From Arenicella chitinivorans (lineage in GTDB: Bacteria; Pseudomonadota; Gammaproteobacteria; Arenicellales; Arenicellaceae), in NCBI RefSeq assembly GCF_014651515.1, contig NZ_BMXA01000006.1, forward strand, positions 156,804 through 220,803: a stretch of DNA of 64,000 nt. The letters are read 5' to 3'. The first letter of the stretch is position 1, and the number at the start of each line of letters is the position of its first letter. The notes below the pieces were generated by a model that had not been told where the DNA came from, ran no database searches, and saw nothing but the letters and a program-made list of their open reading frames with translations. This document shows, one piece after another, positions 24,694 through 34,617 of this stretch. The translations under genes were made by a program, and so were the position numbers.

Positions 24694-25686
24694 TCAGGGA
24701 GATAACTTCGTTAAGGTACAGTCCCTTGGCATTGGTTTCTTGTTTACACACTCTTCCAATTCCTTCACGGCCGCTTTCGCACCTGCAGCATCGATGCCCA
24801 TCATTCCCACCATAAAATCATGATATCCCGATTTGGTTGGGCTCGGGCACTTGCCTGACTTCAGCGGGCTGTAACAACCGGAAGTTCTGGATTCGCGCAA
24901 ACTCATGAGACTGCCGGCGGCCAGATAATTTACCATCCCTATACGCTTTTTCGGGGTTATCCCTAACGACTCATAGGCACCGATAGAGTGACACAAGGTA
25001 CAGTCGTTACCCTTGCGGTCAACATCGTAGACCTTAAAATGATCATGCAGCACCTTGTAGCTGTGTTTACCTGGTTTACGGCGATATACGTCCGGCAAGA
25101 TCACCTTATTCGCACCGTCTTTGACATCGGCATAATGCGGACTGCGCACGAAAGGTCCGTTAGAGTGACACGACGTGCAAAAATCCGGTTTCTCATTCCA
25201 AAATTTGCCGCCGGTATCTTTGTTGGGCGCCGGTATCGATTTACCCGACGTATCACCGAGGTGCTGATAAAAACACGTATTGCCTGTTTTGGGATCATGT
25301 TGGATTACCGCAATATCGTAGTAGCTGTCGGTCTTGTCGTTTTTATAGGTATTTTTGCCATCCGGCTTCTTGCGACAGGAATAAAGTATTTCTACTCCGT
25401 CCGTGTTGCCTTTTGCTAACTGGCCCAGCGTGCTCTGATACACACAACGACTGTATAAATCCTCCGGCTTTGAGCAATGACCTTGTGCATCGATAGTTTT
25501 GGGAACAATCGAGCCATCGCCCTTGCAAGAGAATGCGGGTACCGCAACGGGAATCGCTTCACACTTCTTGATTCTTTGATCATGCGTTTCCGAGTGAGCG
25601 AAACTGATGACGATTCCCCAAGCAACGATGGTCCGAAGGAGCACACGCCATAAAATAATTAAAAATCCATTAATTTGCCGATCCAT
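24694..25686 (-). CDS. Exported protein with two CxxCH (haem c) motifs
   Basis: This 330-residue protein has an N-terminal hydrophobic segment (about 7-28) that serves as signal peptide or anchor. The N-terminal third has several other cysteines (about residues 42-96). Two c-type haem motifs follow, CTSCH (about residue 168) and CTLCH (about 227), each near further histidines (RSPH, HDHFKVYD) that could be distal ligands. The last 60 residues have two or three more cysteines. The spacing does not match cytochromes I can name. Haem attachment is inferred from the motifs. The ATG overlaps the stop of the preceding gene (TAATG), and a GGAGGAAGAG ribosome site lies upstream. It is the last gene of the eight-gene operon, so it may give a redox function to the secreted paralogue set. 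Confidence 0.75.
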   Translation of the reverse strand: MDRQINGFLIILWRVLLRTIVAWGIVISFAHSETHDQRIKKCEAIPVAVPAFSCKGDGSIVPKTIDAQGHCSKPEDLYSRCVYQSTLGQLAKGNTDGVEILYSCRKKPDGKNTYKNDKTDSYYDIAVIQHDPKTGNTCFYQHLGDTSGKSIPAPNKDTGGKFWNEKPDFCTSCHSNGPFVRSPHYADVKDGANKVILPDVYRRKPGKHSYKVLHDHFKVYDVDRKGNDCTLCHSIGAYESLGITPKKRIGMVNYLAAGSLMSLRESRTSGCYSPLKSGKCPSPTKSGYHDFMVGMMGIDAAGAKAAVKELEECVNKKPMPRDCTLTKLSP

Positions 25687-27647
25687 TACTCTTCCTCCGG
25701 AAGTTCATCCGCAAAGATAAACTCCGCATTTCCTTGAATATCAGTCCGTTTTAATTGCACATTACCGCGCTTCAGCCAGGAAATATCGTACAAATAACCA
25801 TAGTCATTCGGCTCGTGCGCGTATCGAATCGTCTTAGATAACGTTCCGTCACCCGTGGTTTTCAACGACACAGATTGCGTATCTTGTTTCCCAAACAGAT
25901 CAGACTTGAATTCCACAGTCGCTAAGCGCACACCAGCATCACTAAATACGGCGGGGTCAGCCTCGACCACCACTTCGCGGTATTGATGCGGTGGCACCAC
26001 AGGAATGATGAAATCGTTCGTCGACTGCCAATCTGAACTCCAGCTTGCACCGCCATATAAGTTCCAATTGATTCGGTACTCATAATCGAGCCAACGCGCA
26101 CGATCCTGATCGCCGTGGTAGCCGTACTTCATAGTGAAATTATTTGCCGCTTGATTAAAGTTCTGCTGATTAATCTTGAGCTCCTCCACGTGCTTAAACC
26201 CGTCTTGATGGGTTTTGCGGATCTGCACCGTTACAAAGTTCACAAACTTGTCAAAATCTGCCGAGTCCTGGCCATCCAGTTGCACCAGTATTTCGCGGAT
26301 CTTATACGCCGGATCATTCAGATTGATCACACGAAAATGACTGGGGTCATTAAACATCCGCTTACCAAAGCCACCGATATTTTCATCGAATCGCATCGAC
26401 TGCGTGTCGGTGGTCCATTTTTTAAAGTTCAACTCGAACTTACCGGATTTCTTGAATTGCTTTTTTCGATAACTAGCCAATAGCGCAAAACTCGGTGGCG
26501 TTTTAAGGTTCGCTTTACTTGGCGCTGGGACGGCACCGCTGGGGCCAGATTGGTCTGGATTGCCTTCTTGCGGCTTTGCATCCTCGTCAGACTTGCCGTC
26601 TGTGTTGTAGTCTTCTTTTGCGATCTCAGCCAGAAACGGCCAGGTTTCACCGTGCCGCTCGAGTCGCTTTCGGTCCTCGGCTACGCGCTGCAACTCGGCC
26701 TTATTCTCCGCCGCTATACGATCACGAACATCAGCATTAAACTGATCCGCACGGTCAAAATTACTGAACGCATTGGGATCGTCTTGTAACGTCGCCAGCG
26801 TAGTTGGGTCGTTGTCCTGTTCAAACATCTGTGCTGCCAGCTTGCCATACGCCATTTCCCACAGTCGATCCAGCTTGGCATCCTCGCCTTTGACCTCCAG
26901 TTCTATGGCGCCAGTGTCCTTCAGCTCTTTCATAATGTTTTGAATATCAACGCCCAGATAATCCGTCCGCAAACCAACATTCAGTGCTTTGTTTTTCGCG
27001 ATACGTTCCCACCAAGCGGTCATCCTGGCTTCATACGGGTTCCGATAACCGGCAATAATCATTTCGAAACTCACATTGATATTGCTAGCCGACTGCTTAA
27101 AGGACTCCCAGAGTATGGTCGCACCCGTCTTGGTCAAGCGGATGGAAACCGCAGCTTTGTGCCCTTCCATCACTGGCGCTTTACCAAGTCCCAAAACGCG
27201 CTTCGCCCAATCGCCGTCCTCCTGTTGGAATTCCGAAACCAACGCAAAGGTACCCGACCGATAACTCAACGGACCGATTACCTTCGCACCTGGCACCTTC
27301 TGCTGTAACTCCGATTGCGCGCGCTGCACGGTTTGATCTGGCACCTCAAAATTCACCAGAAAGGTCACCAACCCGCCGCCGTCGACATTTTGGATTCCGC
27401 CGTCGCCACTACCAGCATCGTCATTCACAAACTTCAGAAAACTGAACTGTTTTTTACCGTCAGCGCCTTCCGGGATCGCAATTTTATCGGGCATGTACAC
27501 ATACGACTTCGTGTCACCGTATAGCGGGAACAGCTTGAGGCCTGCTGCCGACTGCATTTGGTCCAGCAAAATCTCCTGCGCCTGCGCCGACTGGGTACCA
27601 AGCATTAAACTCATCGCCATCATCCATAAATAGAGTATTCGTCTCAT
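25686..27647 (-). CDS. Secreted paralogue family protein 1 (unknown function)
   Basis: This has 653 residues and a clear signal peptide (MRRILYLWMMAMSLMLG, cleavage after AQA), with an AGGAGA site upstream. It shares an ordered set of motifs with its neighbours: a YVYMPDK-type segment (about residue 50), GGGLVTFLV (about 90), GAKVIGPL, GLGKAPVMEGHKAAVS (about 155), LTKTGATILWESF (about 172), GAIELEV (about 250), and a C-terminal domain with PPHQYREVVVEADPAVFSDAGVRL ending in FADELPEEE. A charged, low-complexity linker (about 330-380, with the DYNTDGKSDED stretch) separates the two halves. The second half looks like repeated beta-sandwich modules. Nearest relative in the window is the protein encoded at 29893-31671. 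No catalytic motif is visible and I cannot name the family. Confidence 0.7.
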   Translation of the reverse strand: MRRILYLWMMAMSLMLGTQSAQAQEILLDQMQSAAGLKLFPLYGDTKSYVYMPDKIAIPEGADGKKQFSFLKFVNDDAGSGDGGIQNVDGGGLVTFLVNFEVPDQTVQRAQSELQQKVPGAKVIGPLSYRSGTFALVSEFQQEDGDWAKRVLGLGKAPVMEGHKAAVSIRLTKTGATILWESFKQSASNINVSFEMIIAGYRNPYEARMTAWWERIAKNKALNVGLRTDYLGVDIQNIMKELKDTGAIELEVKGEDAKLDRLWEMAYGKLAAQMFEQDNDPTTLATLQDDPNAFSNFDRADQFNADVRDRIAAENKAELQRVAEDRKRLERHGETWPFLAEIAKEDYNTDGKSDEDAKPQEGNPDQSGPSGAVPAPSKANLKTPPSFALLASYRKKQFKKSGKFELNFKKWTTDTQSMRFDENIGGFGKRMFNDPSHFRVINLNDPAYKIREILVQLDGQDSADFDKFVNFVTVQIRKTHQDGFKHVEELKINQQNFNQAANNFTMKYGYHGDQDRARWLDYEYRINWNLYGGASWSSDWQSTNDFIIPVVPPHQYREVVVEADPAVFSDAGVRLATVEFKSDLFGKQDTQSVSLKTTGDGTLSKTIRYAHEPNDYGYLYDISWLKRGNVQLKRTDIQGNAEFIFADELPEEE

Positions 27648-27661
27648 GGTGTTCTCCTGCC

Positions 27662-29857
27662 TTACTCGTCGGAATCTAGGTCGACCAGCGCAGTAACCTC
27701 CTCCAACAACTCTTTGATTTGAGGCACTTTCTCGCGTAATTCTTGCAACGTGTCGCGCGGTAACCCCGAGAGACTCGCGAACACGAAGTCGTCTTCTAGC
27801 GTTTGCCAGCGGGTCGAAAATTTGCCTTTGTCACGGTGCGTCAACACCACTTTGTATTCGACAGACGGATCGTTTTTATCCACATACAAGGTGTGCTCGA
27901 TATAGGGTTCGCCTTTCGCGACTCGAAAGCGCGCGGTTTCGGTGCGTTCTTCGCCGTAGCGTTTATGTCGCAGCACCACATCGGCCCCACGCACACCAGC
28001 GCGCTCCATCTCGTCCAGGTCGGCTTCCACGTCGATGCGACGCAAGGTGATTGGCGGCACTAAGGTAACGGCCATTTCACTGGCGCACTTCTCGCGTGGA
28101 TTTGTCGGCCATTTACCACCACCTTTCAAGCTCCATGATTCGATGTATTTGAATACGCAGCTCCGATCCATCACATTCTGGCCTTGCGTGGCAAAACTGA
28201 ATTCTTTAAGAATTCCACCTTCGGACACGTCCGTGCGAGTAAACACGTCGTCGTCTGTGAAGGGTGTCCCTTGGAATGGCACGACGATTTTAACCGCCGC
28301 GTTGTTCACCATATTCGACTCAAATAATTCGAGTGCCTCGGTATCCAGATCTACCGTAATCTTTCCACGTTTAAAGAACGGGTCGTTCAATAACACTTCG
28401 TCAAACACTTGATCCTTATGCTGGCGTAGCAAACCACCAATGTTGCCAGTCATCGAATGCGTCTTATACAAGGCCACGCCCTTCTCGATCTTTAACGTGA
28501 TTACGCCCGTCTGTCGCGACTGTTTGCGCTTCATTGTGAACACTTCGTATTTATCTACACTGGGGTCCTTGACCTCTTTCTTCTCCTGTTGCGCTTCTTG
28601 TGCAGCTCGCAACTCATCATTGGTCATAAACGTCTTCTGCATATTGGTGAAGCTTTCCATCGCCATGTTCATCAAGCTGCTTTCAATTGCAGAGACATCA
28701 GCATCCGGCAAGTTCTGATCGATCTTAATTTGCACCGCCCCGAGCGTCACCAGCGTGTCGTAAGCCTCTTCGAGTTGTTTTTTACTAACGCGCACGGTTT
28801 TGGTTTGCTTCTTAATGCTGCCAAAGATCCCAATTGGGGTTAGCCAACCTTTGACCTTCCAGTTGGTTTGCTTCTGACTGTCTTTGGTACGTAAACTGCA
28901 TTCTGCGGCTTCGTTGATTTTATCCAGATCAATACGTACTTCACCTTTGTACGCTGGCGTTTTGACGATGTAATCGTACGCAAAGGTAACCGACAAATCA
29001 GACGTTGGATTCTCAAACGTGGTTTCCATCAGTTGCGCGCCGAGGCTTGATAAACGGCCAGCCACGGCAGCTTTCGCGCCGGGAAAGCTGGGCGCACGCC
29101 CTGAGGTAAGTACGCCACTGGGCGCAAAACCTTCATCGGACAATGTACCTGACGTCACAATGAAATTGTCGGTTTGTTTAGACGGTTCAAGATCAACCAT
29201 ACCTTTCAGGACGGCGCCAGACACAGCGTCTTTGAGTGCAGCTTCCAGTTCCTTTTCTTCGTCAGGGGTTAGCCCATACGTCACCATCACATGAAAAATA
29301 CCACCTTCAGCCGAATTCTTACCTTCGGCTTCATCAGTAATGAACTTTACAAAGGTCGCTTCGGGCAATGTGGCCGACTTCATTGCCACGCGAGGTTCGG
29401 CAGGCAAGTAATACCATCCTTTAGGCTTGCCGATACGCGCCCAGTAAGGACGAAACGCAATTTGTTTCACCTTAGGAGTCTTCTTTGCCCATGCTGGTTT
29501 TATAGTTTGGTTTGAGCGTGCTTTGGCTTGCTGTTTGGGTGCTATCCGTTGGTTGTATTCTGCTTCCAAACGCAAACAAGGATCACCCGTGGCTGGCTTG
29601 GTAGCGACCTTCTGCTTTCTGGGCAATATATTGCCTGGACGTATCGGGCCGCTATCGACCGCTTCTGGGTAGACGCGAATTGTGCGGCCACTTTTTAGGA
29701 CGAAATCCATATAGCCTCCCATCTGCACCGCGGCAGACGCCGTTTGCATGGCGCTTGCAAACGCGACGAACAATGCCCCGCACAATAATGCGAAAAAAAT
29801 ACTAAACCGGCGTGCTTGACCCGCTCGCGTACTTGTTGGATAAGTTGGCGTTTTCAT
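27662..29857 (-). CDS. Secreted paralogue family protein 2 (unknown function)
   Basis: The largest family member, with 731 residues. It has a long basic N-terminus and a signal segment (about 18-42, cleavage after ASA), behind an AAGGAG site. An extra N-terminal stretch of about 80 residues, rich in K, Q and P, precedes the shared part: GWYYLPAEPRVAM (about 155), GGIFHVMV, SGRAPSFPGAKAAV (about 250), LSSLGAQLMETTF (about 266), GAVQIKI (about 370). The C-terminal shared domain follows (VTLVPPITLRRIDVEAD, about 600) and ends in a helical acidic tail. Compared with members 1 and 3 the tryptophan of the LWES motif is replaced and two extra cysteine pairs are present. It sits 14 bp before gene 1 and 35 bp after gene 3, in the same operon. 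Confidence 0.7.
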   Translation of the reverse strand: MKTPTYPTSTRAGQARRFSIFFALLCGALFVAFASAMQTASAAVQMGGYMDFVLKSGRTIRVYPEAVDSGPIRPGNILPRKQKVATKPATGDPCLRLEAEYNQRIAPKQQAKARSNQTIKPAWAKKTPKVKQIAFRPYWARIGKPKGWYYLPAEPRVAMKSATLPEATFVKFITDEAEGKNSAEGGIFHVMVTYGLTPDEEKELEAALKDAVSGAVLKGMVDLEPSKQTDNFIVTSGTLSDEGFAPSGVLTSGRAPSFPGAKAAVAGRLSSLGAQLMETTFENPTSDLSVTFAYDYIVKTPAYKGEVRIDLDKINEAAECSLRTKDSQKQTNWKVKGWLTPIGIFGSIKKQTKTVRVSKKQLEEAYDTLVTLGAVQIKIDQNLPDADVSAIESSLMNMAMESFTNMQKTFMTNDELRAAQEAQQEKKEVKDPSVDKYEVFTMKRKQSRQTGVITLKIEKGVALYKTHSMTGNIGGLLRQHKDQVFDEVLLNDPFFKRGKITVDLDTEALELFESNMVNNAAVKIVVPFQGTPFTDDDVFTRTDVSEGGILKEFSFATQGQNVMDRSCVFKYIESWSLKGGGKWPTNPREKCASEMAVTLVPPITLRRIDVEADLDEMERAGVRGADVVLRHKRYGEERTETARFRVAKGEPYIEHTLYVDKNDPSVEYKVVLTHRDKGKFSTRWQTLEDDFVFASLSGLPRDTLQELREKVPQIKELLEEVTALVDLDSDE

Positions 29858-29892
29858 AATGACAATCTCCTTGGGTTAATCCCTTACGTTTT

Positions 29893-31671
29893 CTAGGCCG
29901 AGCTCGGCAGCTCGTCACAGAATATGATGGTTTCATCAGTGCGCACTCTACCGCTACTGATTCGACGCTTGTCGTTGAGCGTCCAGGTGATGACGTATTC
30001 GATTACGCCCTCCCCTGGCGGTATTGCGAAGACTCGGCGTTCACTGAACTGATCACGCGCCGGAATCAAGTTAATGGTTTCACTCACGGTGCGTCCAAAA
30101 AAGTCATGGGTGACGCGAACTGACACTAGACGCACATCAGCCGCTTGGAGCAAGTCTGGGCTGCTAATAAACTCAATTTCGCGATATTGATACGGCGGCG
30201 ATAACGCCAATGCGGCGCTGTCGGAGGTCACCCAATCCTGACTGTGTTTTGCGCCACCGACGAAAGACCAATCGGCTTTGTATTGGTAGTTCAGCCAAGA
30301 CTCGACATCCGCCTCGTGATCCCAGCCGTAATTGACCTTCATCGGCCGACCCGCTTCAAAGTTACTGCGCTTAATTACCACTTCATCGGTTGATTGTTCG
30401 CCAGAACCGTGCGTCTTACGAACTTTGAGCGTCACGTGGTTGATGTACTTGGCGAACTCCTGTTCATCACGCGCATCCAATGCAACTGAAATCTCACGAA
30501 TCCGAAACTCTGGGCCACCGACATGGACGGTGTTAAAGATGCTCGGATCATTGCCATACAAGGCAAACAGATTGCCAACGTTGCCCGCCATCGCCGTGGT
30601 AATTTTGCCTTCGCCGCGTTGCTTGAAGTTAAACGTGTACGTACCAGTCTGTGACAACTTTCGTCGCCGATAGCCGCCATTTAGTTTTACTTCCCAAGGC
30701 GCGGCGTAACTGCCACCGCTAGCGGCGGCAGCTTGAGTGACGGCGGACATGGTGTCGAGTAGGTCGTCGTCTTTGCCGGGTTCGGGCTGAATGATTTTGA
30801 TTGGCTCGAACATCATTTCATGCAGTCGCGCGTAAGCGCGATCAATGATCGACTGCAACTGTGCCGGATCACCACGGTACTCGATATTAATGGCGCCGCT
30901 ATCGTTTGCCGCTTGCCAAAAATTTCCGTAATCAAAACCAGCGCCAATCCCCATATATCCGACTTTAGCGCCAAGCGTGACATCGGCTTGATCTGAAAGC
31001 TTCTTCCAGTCCGCCGTGATTATGGCGTCCGCCGGATCACGTAGACCAGAGAACGTCATTTCGAAGACAAGTGACACATCCGGGGTTTGCATCTGAAACG
31101 ACCGCCATAAGATTTGTGCACCAGTTTTTGTCAGGTGGATCGACACGGCTGCTTTTAACCCTTCGATCAAGGGTGCACGCCCAACACCAACCACATGTCG
31201 AGTCAACTCGTTCGGCTTATCGTCATCAGCGGCAAAGCTACTGACTAGTGCAAAGCTGCCTTCATCGAACACCACCGGTCCGCGAATGTTCGCATCGCGG
31301 TCAAACTCTCTTAGCCCTGCTAATGCAGCGGCTAACTCTTTTGGAGTGACAGTGTAATCAACCAGGAAATGCACAATCCCGCCGCCCTCGGCATCCAGCA
31401 ATCCACCACCTGCAGAATCCACTGCCGTCGGCAACACGTATCGCGTGAACGAAAACTCATGCTTGCCGTTTTCGCCCATCGCGATACGCGGCCTGCTGGG
31501 TAGGTAGAGGTATTCATGCGGTTTATCCACCAGGGGAAAGCATTGCAGGCTGCCGCAGCGTACAGGGTGGTCTAACTCAATATTCTGCGCGATGACCTGC
31601 GTGCTCAGACCGAGAATCCATGCGCAGACGAAGCACACGAAGCTTCCTTTGATTAAAGTTTGATGTTCCAT
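29893..31671 (-). CDS. Secreted paralogue family protein 3 (unknown function)
   Basis: I placed the start at ATG 31671, behind a good AAGGAG site. A longer frame reaching 31842 would overlap the previous gene by 140 bp and lacks a signal peptide. From 31671 there are 592 residues with a signal peptide (MEHQTLIKGSF..., cleavage after VIA). Shared motifs in order: YLYLPSRPRIAM (about 55), GGGIVHFLV (about 95), GPVVFDEGSFALVS, GVGRAPLIEGLKAAVS (about 160), LTKTGAQILWRSF (about 180), TFSGLRDPADA, GAINIEYRGD (about 260). The C-terminal domain carries PPYQYREIEF (about 490) and ends in FCDELPSSA. It lacks the charged linker of member 1 but matches it closely elsewhere. It may bind a polymer or partner through repeated beta-sandwiches, which is a guess. 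Confidence 0.7.
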   Translation of the reverse strand: MEHQTLIKGSFVCFVCAWILGLSTQVIAQNIELDHPVRCGSLQCFPLVDKPHEYLYLPSRPRIAMGENGKHEFSFTRYVLPTAVDSAGGGLLDAEGGGIVHFLVDYTVTPKELAAALAGLREFDRDANIRGPVVFDEGSFALVSSFAADDDKPNELTRHVVGVGRAPLIEGLKAAVSIHLTKTGAQILWRSFQMQTPDVSLVFEMTFSGLRDPADAIITADWKKLSDQADVTLGAKVGYMGIGAGFDYGNFWQAANDSGAINIEYRGDPAQLQSIIDRAYARLHEMMFEPIKIIQPEPGKDDDLLDTMSAVTQAAAASGGSYAAPWEVKLNGGYRRRKLSQTGTYTFNFKQRGEGKITTAMAGNVGNLFALYGNDPSIFNTVHVGGPEFRIREISVALDARDEQEFAKYINHVTLKVRKTHGSGEQSTDEVVIKRSNFEAGRPMKVNYGWDHEADVESWLNYQYKADWSFVGGAKHSQDWVTSDSAALALSPPYQYREIEFISSPDLLQAADVRLVSVRVTHDFFGRTVSETINLIPARDQFSERRVFAIPPGEGVIEYVITWTLNDKRRISSGRVRTDETIIFCDELPSSA

Positions 31672-31699
31672 ATTGGCTCCTTGCCTCTGTTGTGTCCGG

Positions 31700-33499
31700 T
31701 CAACCGGTTTCGTCCGTAGGCGGCAACAAGAACAGATATGGAGCCTCAAGCACTTGCCATGCCTGTTCGCTGACGCCGCCGAGTCCGTACCAGCGCACGC
31801 GATAACGAATGGGTGCCGTGTCATCGTGTAGCAGCGAGACATTTTTTAAAATTTCTTCGCTCTGCGGTAATAGAGCAACAGATTTGGACTTACTCTCGCC
31901 CAATAAACGGTATTCGAATTCGACCATGGCACGACGGATTTGGGCATCCACCATGCTTGCGGCATCCCCATCGACCTCGATGCGTGTCAGTCCGGCCGGT
32001 GGCGACAAAGAAATACTTGGCGCTGAACTGGATTGGGTTTTGGTTAACTCAGCTGGAATACCTATTGTTGCACCACCACGAAAACTCCACAGGGTACGAA
32101 ACTCGTATTCGGTCCAGTCAGCGCCTTTTAGACCCAGTCGCGGGTACACCAGCGACTTAGAGAATGTGCCTTGTTTAACATCATTCTGGTTGAACAACAC
32201 CTCATCCGTGAAATCGGCTTGATTGCGCTTGCCAGGGTAGGCCTTGGTAAAGGTCACCGAGACCGAGTTGATATTGTCTTGAAACGCCTGGTAATAAGCT
32301 GGATCAATCTCGAAAAACACCGCACGTTTCTGAAACGCAGCGTCGTTGAGCGCGACCACTCGGAACAAAGTCTCATCGTTGGCGTAGGCATCATACAGTC
32401 CACTGATATTGCCGGCAGAATTGAACGGCACGCGTATTGTGGTGTTTTGGGTAAAGACCATGGAGAACGTGCCGCGTTTAACGTCGCGCTTTTCACGCAT
32501 GGTGTATTGATTGTCGGTGATGTACTTTTGATTACCCGATCCCGCGAATAACCGACCAAGGAAGCCACGCTTCTGACGCCCTTCCACCACATTGGCTGGA
32601 ACTTTCTGCTGTTCTGGCAAAGCCGATAGCCCTTGGCTGGTATCAAACAACATATTTACCAGTTTATCGGTCACCAAATTCATGATGCCGGACAACTGAC
32701 TGGCGTCGACATCCAACCCGGCGCGATCCGTGATATCCACTTCAATCACACCTTCGCGGACCATTTCATCGACTTGCTTACGGACTTCGGATTTCGAATA
32801 ACCTTGCTGGCTATTGAAGATTTTGAACATGTGTTCGTACACCGTCTCGATCTCGGCGAAGACCTTGCCACGGTAAGCGGGCAATGCCGCTTCATACGAC
32901 GCATTAATCGCCACCGAAATGTCTGAGATTGGTTGCCGCAGCGATTCCCAGAGCAGAGTTGCACCGTGTTGATTTAGGCGTGCAGCAACCGCCGCTTGAG
33001 AGCCTGGGGTCACAGGCGCGATTCCGCTAGATACCAGGGAGCTAGTGAACGAATCGCCACCGGTATTTTGCGTCACGGTAGATGAAATCACACTAAAAGA
33101 AGCACCACCGGTCTCTTCGTCGCCCTCCGCTCGCAATGGCACCGGTCCTTTGACCTTAGCACCTGGCACTTTCTGTTGTAGTTCAGCGGTAATCGCTTCA
33201 ACACGCTCCGGCGGCAGATCTAGGCTGAATAAAAAATGAATCAACCCGCCGCTAGTATCCCCCTTCGGATCAACAAATTTTACCAACGATATCTTGGGTT
33301 TACCGCTCAGTTTGTCGATCACCACACTTGGCGCATCTGGTAAATAATAGTAATCGTTGGAGAACTCTTTGTCGCGCAACAGCACGATACCATCGACGAT
33401 TTCTCGGCCCTCGTCATACATAACCACCGCCGACGCCGAAGGTGTCATCAACACCATCAGTAACGCCAAACATATCCGCCTAAAAATCTTGCTACTCAT
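31700..33499 (-). CDS. Secreted paralogue family protein 4 (unknown function)
   Basis: This has 599 residues, starting at ATG 33499 with GGAG seven bases upstream. In-frame ATG 33502 and GTG 33505 are alternatives. The start overlaps the stop of the previous gene (33492), so translation is coupled. A signal peptide (residues 1-24, cleavage after ASA) is followed by the shared motifs YYLPDAPSVV (about 52), GGLIHFLFSLDLP (about 85), GAKVKGPVPL, GIAPVTPGSQAAVAARL (about 160), LNQHGATLLWESL (about 176) and GVIEVDI (about 250). The C-terminal domain begins around ISLSPPAGLTRIEVDGD (about 500) and ends in FLLPPTDETG. No cysteines are conspicuous. It is intermediate between members 1-3 and the shorter members 5-6. 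Confidence 0.7.
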   Translation of the reverse strand: MSSKIFRRICLALLMVLMTPSASAVVMYDEGREIVDGIVLLRDKEFSNDYYYLPDAPSVVIDKLSGKPKISLVKFVDPKGDTSGGLIHFLFSLDLPPERVEAITAELQQKVPGAKVKGPVPLRAEGDEETGGASFSVISSTVTQNTGGDSFTSSLVSSGIAPVTPGSQAAVAARLNQHGATLLWESLRQPISDISVAINASYEAALPAYRGKVFAEIETVYEHMFKIFNSQQGYSKSEVRKQVDEMVREGVIEVDITDRAGLDVDASQLSGIMNLVTDKLVNMLFDTSQGLSALPEQQKVPANVVEGRQKRGFLGRLFAGSGNQKYITDNQYTMREKRDVKRGTFSMVFTQNTTIRVPFNSAGNISGLYDAYANDETLFRVVALNDAAFQKRAVFFEIDPAYYQAFQDNINSVSVTFTKAYPGKRNQADFTDEVLFNQNDVKQGTFSKSLVYPRLGLKGADWTEYEFRTLWSFRGGATIGIPAELTKTQSSSAPSISLSPPAGLTRIEVDGDAASMVDAQIRRAMVEFEYRLLGESKSKSVALLPQSEEILKNVSLLHDDTAPIRYRVRWYGLGGVSEQAWQVLEAPYLFLLPPTDETG

Positions 33500-34613
33500 C
33501 ATCACGCTCCGTGTTTTGGTAAAATTCTAACTCTGCAATGGGTAGTGAAACATCCAACCAGGCAACATTTGCGTGCTGCCAGTGACTGATCTGCCGTACC
33601 CCATCATCACTCAAGCGACTGACGCGATACTCAAAGCCTTGCTTGAGGTCGTTGGCAAGTGCAAAAGACACATCCCGCTCATACGCCTCGTCATAGCGAC
33701 GAAAGCGCAGTGTCTCTGTGTACGGCCTGCCGCTGGCGGTAGTAAAGCGGATATCCACCGTGACGGCATACAAGCGGCTGTCCTCTAGGTTGACAAAGTC
33801 GTAACACATCAGTTTCAAGGTGCTATGCACGAAGCTAAGTCGTTGCCACAACTCAGTCTTGCGAAATAACGTCGGATGTTCAGCAGGCGAAACAGCAATT
33901 GGTAGGCTGTTGCTGATCTGATAGGTCGATGACGACCACGTGTCATCCATGGTTTGCTTCACACCGGGTATTAACCAACCATAGGCGAGGCTCAAACTCA
34001 GGTTTTCGCGCATGAGGTTTTCCCAGAGCAGATTGGCATCGTGGTCAGCGAGTCCAACAACAAACCGCTGCACGCGGGATCCAAGTCGGGTATTCTGGGC
34101 TTCGAGTTCATCATCGTCAGCCAACGTGGCACCTTGCCCAACATTGATTCGTACTCTACCAGTGCCACTTTCTGCATCCACAAGTGCGTAGACAAGCTCG
34201 GTATGTGATGATCTGATAGGCGCAGCCAGCAGCTCGATACTGTGGCCCAATTCTGACTCGAGTTGCGTCTTCACTGCGGCGTAGGACAAAGCACCAAAAT
34301 CCGAAATGGTTGCAAACTTCATTACGCCGCGAACCCAGAATGTCTGTGCATCGCCAGTCTGCTGCTTACCAATGTAGCGATTGACGTGGTAGCTAAACTC
34401 CGGAATTTGATCCCGTTCCCGCAGGGCTTTGTTCGCCACAACGTAATAGAATAACCGAGGATTTTGATGGTCACTGAACACCGTGACGGCACCTAGATCG
34501 CGTGCAGACTGCAGATTGGGGGCGGCCTGACCAGGCTGAATGATGGTGAGTGCGGCAATGGCGGCCATCAGCCATCGCGCGGTCGTCCTCAACTGTATTT
34601 GGCGGGCTATCAT
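33492..34613 (-). CDS. Secreted paralogue family protein 5, short form
   Basis: A 373-residue protein with a signal peptide (MIARQIQLRTTARWLMAAIAAL, cleavage near QAA). It keeps the family layout in reduced form: LFYYVVANKALRE replaces the YLP segment (about 55), the FVVGLADHDANLLWENL motif aligns with LTKTGATILWESF (about 186), and a shortened C-terminal beta domain (YAVTVDIRFTT, about 285) ends in LPIAELEF. The central module between these parts, about 200 residues in the larger members, is missing. It starts 4 bp after the stop of member 6 and its end overlaps the start of member 4, so it is expressed with them. Its function is unknown. Confidence 0.65.
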   Translation of the reverse strand: MIARQIQLRTTARWLMAAIAALTIIQPGQAAPNLQSARDLGAVTVFSDHQNPRLFYYVVANKALRERDQIPEFSYHVNRYIGKQQTGDAQTFWVRGVMKFATISDFGALSYAAVKTQLESELGHSIELLAAPIRSSHTELVYALVDAESGTGRVRINVGQGATLADDDELEAQNTRLGSRVQRFVVGLADHDANLLWENLMRENLSLSLAYGWLIPGVKQTMDDTWSSSTYQISNSLPIAVSPAEHPTLFRKTELWQRLSFVHSTLKLMCYDFVNLEDSRLYAVTVDIRFTTASGRPYTETLRFRRYDEAYERDVSFALANDLKQGFEYRVSRLSDDGVRQISHWQHANVAWLDVSLPIAELEFYQNTERDDE

Positions 34614-34617
34614 TGGA

